A DNA stretch of 17,863 nt from an uncultured Clostridia bacterium (GTDB lineage Bacteria > Bacillota > Clostridia > Lachnospirales > Lachnospiraceae): positions 1 through 17,863 of the forward strand of contig CALZBV010000022.1 of assembly GCA_945622055.1 (NCBI GenBank), in the 5' to 3' direction. A program made the position numbers and the translations under genes. Below the pieces are notes generated by a model. That model was not told the origin of the DNA and ran no database searches. It saw only the letters and a program-made list of their open reading frames with translations. This document shows, piece by piece, positions 13,528 through 17,863 of this stretch (positions are counted from its first letter, which is position 1; each line of letters begins with the position of its first letter).

Positions 13528-13833
13528 TTACTTCTTCTTCTTGGTAGCCTTCTTCGGAGCAACGTTAACGGTCTCCTTTAAAGCCTTACCTGCCTTGAAC
13601 TTCGGAGCCTTGGAAGCCGGAATGGTAATGGTCTTCTTGGTCTGCGGATTTCTACCGGTTCTCTCCGGTCTCTCAACTACTTCGAAGGTACCGAAACCAA
13701 CTAACTGTACCTTGCCACCCTTCTTGAGCTCATCGGTTACAACAGTGGTGAAAGCTACTAATGCCTTCTCAGAATCCTTCTTGGATAAACCGGTGTTCTC
13801 TGCAATTGCTGCTACTAACTCTGCCTTGTTCAT
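13528..13833 (-). CDS. hup: DNA-binding protein HU
   Basis: Nucleoid protein of 101 residues that bends DNA as a dimer. Start MNKAELVAAIAENTG, dimer core VQLVGFGTFEVVERPERTGRNPQT with the arm motif GRNPQT, and the usual FKAGKALKE end. A lysine-rich tail (PKKATKKKK) adds about ten residues beyond the standard 90. GGAGGG lies seven bases before the ATG. Its codons are restricted in variety (repeated GGT, ACC, AAG, GCT), as expected for a highly expressed gene. It has its own near-consensus promoter and a strong terminator. Confidence 0.97.
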   Translation of the reverse strand: MNKAELVAAIAENTGLSKKDSEKALVAFTTVVTDELKKGGKVQLVGFGTFEVVERPERTGRNPQTKKTITIPASKAPKFKAGKALKETVNVAPKKATKKKK

Positions 13834-13862
13834 GTAAATGCCCTCCTCGATTGTATTTTGGT

Positions 13863-13881
13863 CTGACCGCCCTGCAGTCAG
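13863..13881 (-). promoter_or_regulatory. Leader hairpin of hup mRNA
   Basis: CTGACTGC / GCGGTCAG, an 8-bp stem with a 3-base loop, plus a smaller CCGA/TCGG hairpin just upstream, both within the predicted 97-base hup leader. They leave the ribosome-binding site free, so a role in mRNA stability is more likely than translation block. Confidence 0.4.
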
Positions 13882-13936
13882 CCGATACTCGGTGTTGAAT
13901 AGACTATATGTCCTTTACTACAGCACCCATACTTTA

Positions 13937-13965
13937 GTTATAAGCTAAATTCTTTGGTTTGTCAA
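13937..13965 (-). promoter_or_regulatory. Strong housekeeping promoter of hup
   Basis: TTGACA (13960-13965), 17-bp spacer, TATAAC (13937-13942): 11 of 12 consensus positions. Transcription would start near 13930. Confidence 0.8.
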
Positions 13966-14006
13966 GGGTTCTGGCGCATTTCCTGCTGTTTTTTCGCAAA
14001 AAATAA

Positions 14007-14056
14007 GCAAAAATAGGCATTTTTTGTGTCGAACCCTAAAAAAAGCCTATTTTTGC
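14007..14056 (-). terminator. spoVT terminator
   Basis: Perfect 12-bp arms GCAAAAATAGGC (14007-14018) and GCCTATTTTTGC (14045-14056), extended inside by T6/A6 pairing, followed on the minus strand by a T-rich stretch. It lies 15 bases past the spoVT stop codon. The loop holds a TGTCGAA heptamer (14027-14033). Confidence 0.7.
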
Positions 14057-14071
14057 CGTGTATTTTGTCGA

Positions 14072-14617
14072 TTACTGCTCCATCTGTCTGCCCAAAAAAG
14101 CCGCCGCAGTACCCACTATTTTGAGCTCCATGATTCCAAGACGCTCCTTCTTTTCCCTCGAAAGAATCAGAACCGAACCGATTACGTCACCTTCACTGAT
14201 AATCGGCATAATCGCCTGCTGTTCAAAATCATCCTCTTCGGTTCCAATCGGAATAAACCCCTTATCACCCCTGGCAGCAACCACGTTTTCACGTTCGGAC
14301 ATTAACCGCTCCAGCTCCCGACTCACCGGCTTCCCAATCAGGTCCTTTTTGGAGGTTCCCGCCACCGCAATAAACTGGTCCCGATCCGTTACCATCGCAA
14401 TATGCCCCGTCGTCTGTGCAATGGAGTCCGCAAACTGCTTTGCAAACAGGCTCAGCTCTCCAATCGGCGAGTATTTTTTCAGAATGATTTCCCCCTCACG
14501 GTCCGTAAATATTTCCAGCGGGTCTCCCTCACGGATTCTTAACGTCCTTCTGATTTCCTTCGGTACAACGACCCTGCCCAGATCATCTATTCTTCTTACT
14601 ATCCCTGTTGCTTTCAT
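14072..14617 (-). CDS. spoVT: Stage V sporulation protein T
   Basis: Forespore transcription regulator of 181 residues, the standard length. The AbrB-type swapped-hairpin DNA-binding domain fills residues 1-50 (MKATGIVRRIDDLGRVVVPK, EIRRTLRIREGDPLEIF). The rest is a GAF-like domain (IAQTTGHIAMVTDRDQFIAV, IMPIISEGDVIGSVLILS) thought to sense a small ligand. SpoVT adjusts the sigma-G regulon late in spore development and affects germination. AAAGGAG lies eight bases before the ATG. The gene is preceded by a sigma-G-like promoter and followed by its own terminator. In clostridia it commonly stands next to this hup-rqcP-yabPQ block. Confidence 0.97.
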   Translation of the reverse strand: MKATGIVRRIDDLGRVVVPKEIRRTLRIREGDPLEIFTDREGEIILKKYSPIGELSLFAKQFADSIAQTTGHIAMVTDRDQFIAVAGTSKKDLIGKPVSRELERLMSERENVVAARGDKGFIPIGTEEDDFEQQAIMPIISEGDVIGSVLILSREKKERLGIMELKIVGTAAAFLGRQMEQ

Positions 14618-14661
14618 CGCACATACTCCTTTCGGTTATTACCAAATCATTGTTGTGGAGT

Positions 14662-14691
14662 TAGTATGCGGAAAAAGCGGGAGATTATGCG
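14662..14691 (-). promoter_or_regulatory. Sigma-G-type promoter of spoVT
   Basis: CGCATA (-35, 14686-14691), 17-bp spacer, CATACTA (-10, 14662-14668). The -10 matches the sigma-F/sigma-G consensus CATNHTA fully, and the -35 matches GHATR. In B. subtilis spoVT is read by sigma-G. The -35 forms the loop of the kinase terminator. Confidence 0.7.
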
Positions 14692-14704
14692 TCTCCCGCT
14701 TTTT
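14672..14704 (-). terminator. Kinase gene terminator
   Basis: 13-bp perfect stem, AAAAAGCGGGAGA with TCTCCCGCTTTTT, and a 7-base loop. The stem carries A- and T-runs at its ends, so it can work in both directions. It lies about 93 bases past the kinase stop codon; the bases between hold only a loose 8-bp inverted repeat (14737-14779). Confidence 0.8.
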
Positions 14705-14797
14705 CTGTTTCTTTTAAAAACAAGTTTACAATTCTCTCTTCCGGAAGGTCCGCCCTCTTTTGGGGATACTCCCGGAAGAATGGCTGCTTATCAATGC

Positions 14798-17700
14798 TCA
14801 CAAAAGCTTTTCGGTATATTTTTCCGCTACATCGGCCGCTGCCTCGTATTCAAAATCCTCTGCCAAAGCCTGAATTTCATCCGCCACGGTTTTCAGTCGC
14901 TGGCCGTTTACAGAATAGCCGGACAGCATTCCGCATAGTTTTTCGACCTCATCGGAATCATATGCAAGACAGGCCTCACAAACAGCCTTGAGGTGTTCCT
15001 TTGCCTGCTCTGCAGGGATTTCAGCCGGTTGGGAATCCTGCGGTTCCGGTTCTTCCTCTTCCCTTTGGATATTCTGTTTTTCAAGATATCCCCTTCCCAG
15101 CTCCGCTACCCTCCGGTATAAAGCAAGCAGAGCACTGTTTTTTTCTTCAATCACAGCATAATTGCCCGCCTTGCCGGACAGCTCCAGCTCCTTTGCAAGC
15201 TCGGAAAGCTGCTTTGAACCTATGGAAAGCGAGGAGCTTTTCAGCGCATGAACCTCAATCACATAATTCTTCCAGTCCTTTTCAAGGAAAAGCCGTTCTA
15301 TGTACTGTGCACGTTCAGAAGCTTTCCGTACGTAAAGCTCCAGAATTTCGATATATGCCTCCATATCCCCGTCTGTATATTTTGCCCCGGCCTCAGGACT
15401 AAAGAGCATTTCCGGCTCTGTTTCCGAATCTGTTTGTGCGGACGTTTTTGCTTTTTCCTCCTGCTTCTGTTCTTCTTCCTCACAAAGCTCTTCAGGAACA
15501 TGCTCAAAGAGACATCTTTCAATATCCATCCCCGTAAACGGCTTTGAAAGATAATCATCGAAGCCTGCATCAAGGTAGCTTTGTCTTGCTCCATGGATGG
15601 CATTTGCCGTAAGTGCAACAAAGCACGTATCCGGCGCAAGATTTTCCTCTTTGATTTTCTTAAGCGTTTCAATACCGTCCATCTCCGGCATCATATGGTC
15701 AAGAAAAACAATATGATAGCTGTTGTTCTTTAGAAGCTCTATGCACTTTACACCACCCGTGGCAGTATCAAGCTTTACCCTCGTGCGCTTCAGCAGGCTC
15801 TTTGCAACAAGCAGATTTGTCTCATTGTCGTCAACAACAAGCACCCTTACCTTCGGTGCAATCCGTGCAACTCCGACAGAGGCATGCTCTTTCACTGTTG
15901 TCCTGAACCTTTCCTCAAAATCGCCGATTGGTTCTTCCTTCACGATTTTTTGCTTCAGTCTAAAAGAAAATGTAGACCCCGAACCGTAGACGCTGGAAAC
16001 CTTAAGCTCACTGTCCATCATTGTAAGAAGCCGCTGCACAATAGACATTCCCAGACCCGTACCCTCGATACTGCGGTTCTTCTCCTGGTCCAGACGCTGG
16101 AAGGAAGCAAAAAGCTTATCCATGTCTTCTTCCCGGATACCGATTCCGGTATCCGTTACACTGAACTCCAGCTGTACTACACTGTCAAAAATCTCCAGAA
16201 ACTTTATCTGCATTTTGACATAACCTTCAGGTGTATATTTTACCGCATTCGTCAGAATATTAGTCAGCACCTGACGGATTCTTACATCGTCACCATAAAG
16301 AACCGATGGAATATTTTCATCAATTTCATAGATAAACTCCAGCTTTTTCTTTTCTGCCCTTATTCTTATCATATTAATGATATCATATACCAGTGAGCTC
16401 ACATCATAGGAAACCGGCACTATCTCCATTTTTCCTGATTCAATCTTTGAAAAATCCAGAATATCGTTGATGATGGAAAGAAGCGTTCTTCCGGAGCTCT
16501 GGATATTTGCGGCGTATTCCAGGATATTCTTTTCTTCTGCTTCCCGCATAATCATCTCGTTCATACCAAGAACCGCATTGATCGGTGTTCTGATTTCATG
16601 ACTCATATTGGCAAGGAAATCGTTTTTTGCCTTACCTGCGCTGATTGCCTTATCAGCCGCTTCCTGCAGCTCACGGTTAGCCCTGATCTGCCACATAGTA
16701 AGCCTGTTCATAATGACATTGATTACAATAAGACATAACGCAAATACAACAACATATAATAAATCGGAGTAAATCGCACTACCGACAACGTCCATCATGC
16801 CTCTTACAACAAATACATTAAAGCCCGAAATATCCTCCTGCATTGCATAGCATGCTTTTTTCACACCATCATAATCAGTGAACAGCACATAACTGCTGCC
16901 TATCTCCGAAAGAGCCCTTCTGTAACAGATGTCTGCGGCATTTACCGTACAATCCGGCTTCATCTGGTACTCCTCATTGGGATGGTTGAGAATATTGCCC
17001 TCTACATCCGTCAGAAAAGCATAGCCAGTATCCGTATAGCTTTCGCCGAGAATCCCAATGAGCTTATCAAGATAAAAGTCAATGCCCAGAACGCCGATGA
17101 AGTTGCCTTTCTCGTCATAAACAATTTTACTTAACGTCGTACAGTACAAACCTGTCTGCTCATCCAGATAAGGTGCGGACACATTGAAGTTATCCTTCGA
17201 TGCCATCGTATCAATGTACCACTGTCTCTCTTCCACGTGCCAGTCATCCTCAGGCTCCCAGCCGTTGTTCATAAACACTGTATGCTCCCAGTCAGGGTTG
17301 CATATATAAGCTACGGAAATATCGTCATACTGCGAGATAATCCGGTCCAGATACGCAATCCCCGCAGCATAATCCTCCGTAAACCCCGGCTGTGCGGCAA
17401 TACTTTCCGACACCACATCCAGCACCGTGTTGTTTTTCAGTGCCCATTCCTTGACCTGCTCCAGATAAATATCGGTTGCCTGTTCCATCCGTATTCTGCC
17501 AAGCTTCGTATGTGTTACTGTGTTGGAAATAAGTGCAAAAATACCCGTTACAAGAAGAACTCCCGTAACAAGTACCGTCCAAATCGCATGGTTTACGGAG
17601 CCCTTCCGGATGTCCTTTATATCCTGCCTAGCCTCTTCACTCCGATAGTTTTCGGACTCAGCAAGAAAATTATCCAGCAAATGTTCCATCGTTTTGGCAG

Positions 17701-17863
17701 AATCGCTGATTTCCTCCCCGGCATCCCTGTCCTCCCTTCCCGAGCTGCTGAGAATGTCTGCACGATTCGATATTTTGGAAATCTGGCGCTTTAATGCATA
17801 GCTCATCCTTCCCAGATGCTCATCCTTTGCAGACAGGATGCTTTCCAGTCTTGCCTTTTCCCG
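14798..17863 (-). CDS. Hybrid sensor histidine kinase (5' end outside window)
   Basis: Multidomain phosphorelay kinase. The frame is open to the window edge and the ATG at 17806 has no well-spaced ribosome-binding site, so the true start probably lies outside. Counting from that ATG: a helical cytoplasmic segment (1-70), membrane helix (74-94), dCache sensor (about 105-335), second helix (about 346-367), HisKA with MSHEIRTP (His403), HATPase (NILTNAVKYT, DTGIGI, GTGLGMSIV), receiver (VLVVDDNETN, phospho-acceptor Asp703, Lys in SKPF), HPt with VHALKSSS (His853), and a further helical bundle (about 930-1002). The sensor has R-x-W-Y (194-197), Y-x-D (213-215) and Asp243, which resemble the amino-acid-binding motif of dCache_1 sensors. 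The pathway and output regulator cannot be inferred; no separate response regulator is nearby. Confidence 0.93.
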   Translation of the reverse strand, partial: REKARLESILSAKDEHLGRMSYALKRQISKISNRADILSSSGREDRDAGEEISDSAKTMEHLLDNFLAESENYRSEEARQDIKDIRKGSVNHAIWTVLVTGVLLVTGIFALISNTVTHTKLGRIRMEQATDIYLEQVKEWALKNNTVLDVVSESIAAQPGFTEDYAAGIAYLDRIISQYDDISVAYICNPDWEHTVFMNNGWEPEDDWHVEERQWYIDTMASKDNFNVSAPYLDEQTGLYCTTLSKIVYDEKGNFIGVLGIDFYLDKLIGILGESYTDTGYAFLTDVEGNILNHPNEEYQMKPDCTVNAADICYRRALSEIGSSYVLFTDYDGVKKACYAMQEDISGFNVFVVRGMMDVVGSAIYSDLLYVVVFALCLIVINVIMNRLTMWQIRANRELQEAADKAISAGKAKNDFLANMSHEIRTPINAVLGMNEMIMREAEEKNILEYAANIQSSGRTLLSIINDILDFSKIESGKMEIVPVSYDVSSLVYDIINMIRIRAEKKKLEFIYEIDENIPSVLYGDDVRIRQVLTNILTNAVKYTPEGYVKMQIKFLEIFDSVVQLEFSVTDTGIGIREEDMDKLFASFQRLDQEKNRSIEGTGLGMSIVQRLLTMMDSELKVSSVYGSGSTFSFRLKQKIVKEEPIGDFEERFRTTVKEHASVGVARIAPKVRVLVVDDNETNLLVAKSLLKRTRVKLDTATGGVKCIELLKNNSYHIVFLDHMMPEMDGIETLKKIKEENLAPDTCFVALTANAIHGARQSYLDAGFDDYLSKPFTGMDIERCLFEHVPEELCEEEEQKQEEKAKTSAQTDSETEPEMLFSPEAGAKYTDGDMEAYIEILELYVRKASERAQYIERLFLEKDWKNYVIEVHALKSSSLSIGSKQLSELAKELELSGKAGNYAVIEEKNSALLALYRRVAELGRGYLEKQNIQREEEEPEPQDSQPAEIPAEQAKEHLKAVCEACLAYDSDEVEKLCGMLSGYSVNGQRLKTVADEIQALAEDFEYEAAADVAEKYTEKLL

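Noticed and set aside
14737..14779. Inverted repeat TCTTCCGG / CCGGAAGA as a second kinase terminator
   Set aside because: The loop is 27 bases and no U-run follows on the minus strand; the hairpin at 14672-14704 is far better.

Overview
The window looks like a chromosomal segment from an endospore-forming member of the Clostridia, most likely a Lachnospiraceae-type bacterium. The main reason is a conserved sporulation and translation block, read right to left on the minus strand: spoVT, hup, rqcP (yabO), yabP, yabQ, divIC, spoIIE, tilS, hpt, ftsH. This is nearly the order known from Bacillus subtilis and clostridia. Codon use looks even, and I see no insertion sequence, prophage, CRISPR array, tRNA or rRNA. 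Only one protein gene (1704-2645) lies on the plus strand.

Layout from left to right: a VanW-domain envelope protein (53-1405, -); a self-contained unit for a 32-residue hydrophobic peptide (1572-1670, -); a membrane-anchored protein of unknown function (1704-2645, +) that meets a DnaQ-like exonuclease (2630-3337, -) end to end; endonuclease III (nth), whose stop codon carries the exonuclease ribosome-binding site; and a cytoplasmic GH13 alpha-amylase/neopullulanase-type enzyme (4071-6134, -) whose leader contains an intrinsic terminator. Next come the tightly packed tilS-hpt-ftsH operon, spoIIE, the divIC/yabQ/yabP/rqcP group, the HU gene and spoVT. At the right edge is a large hybrid sensor kinase that runs out of the window.

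Control signals are unusually readable. spoIIE has a Spo0A-type promoter: a 0A box on a TTGACA-like -35, with a 21-bp spacer. spoVT has a sigma-G-type promoter that overlaps the terminator of the kinase gene. hup has a near-consensus housekeeping promoter. Several promoters are embedded in terminator hairpins of the neighbouring gene. These signals fit the sporulation program: Spo0A turns on the SpoIIE phosphatase, which activates sigma-F, and spoVT is then read in the forespore under sigma-G.

The most interesting region is 1500-1730. The hydrophobic-peptide gene and the plus-strand membrane protein have head-to-head overlapping transcription units, each with a recognisable promoter, so the predicted 5' leader of one is complementary to the whole coding region of the other. 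Other points of note are a reduced two-helix SpoIIE, a 59-codon overlap of yabQ into divIC, a folded three-way-junction element upstream of spoIIE, and a histidine-less DHp-like segment at the start of the visible kinase. All calls were made by reading the sequence; no database search was possible.
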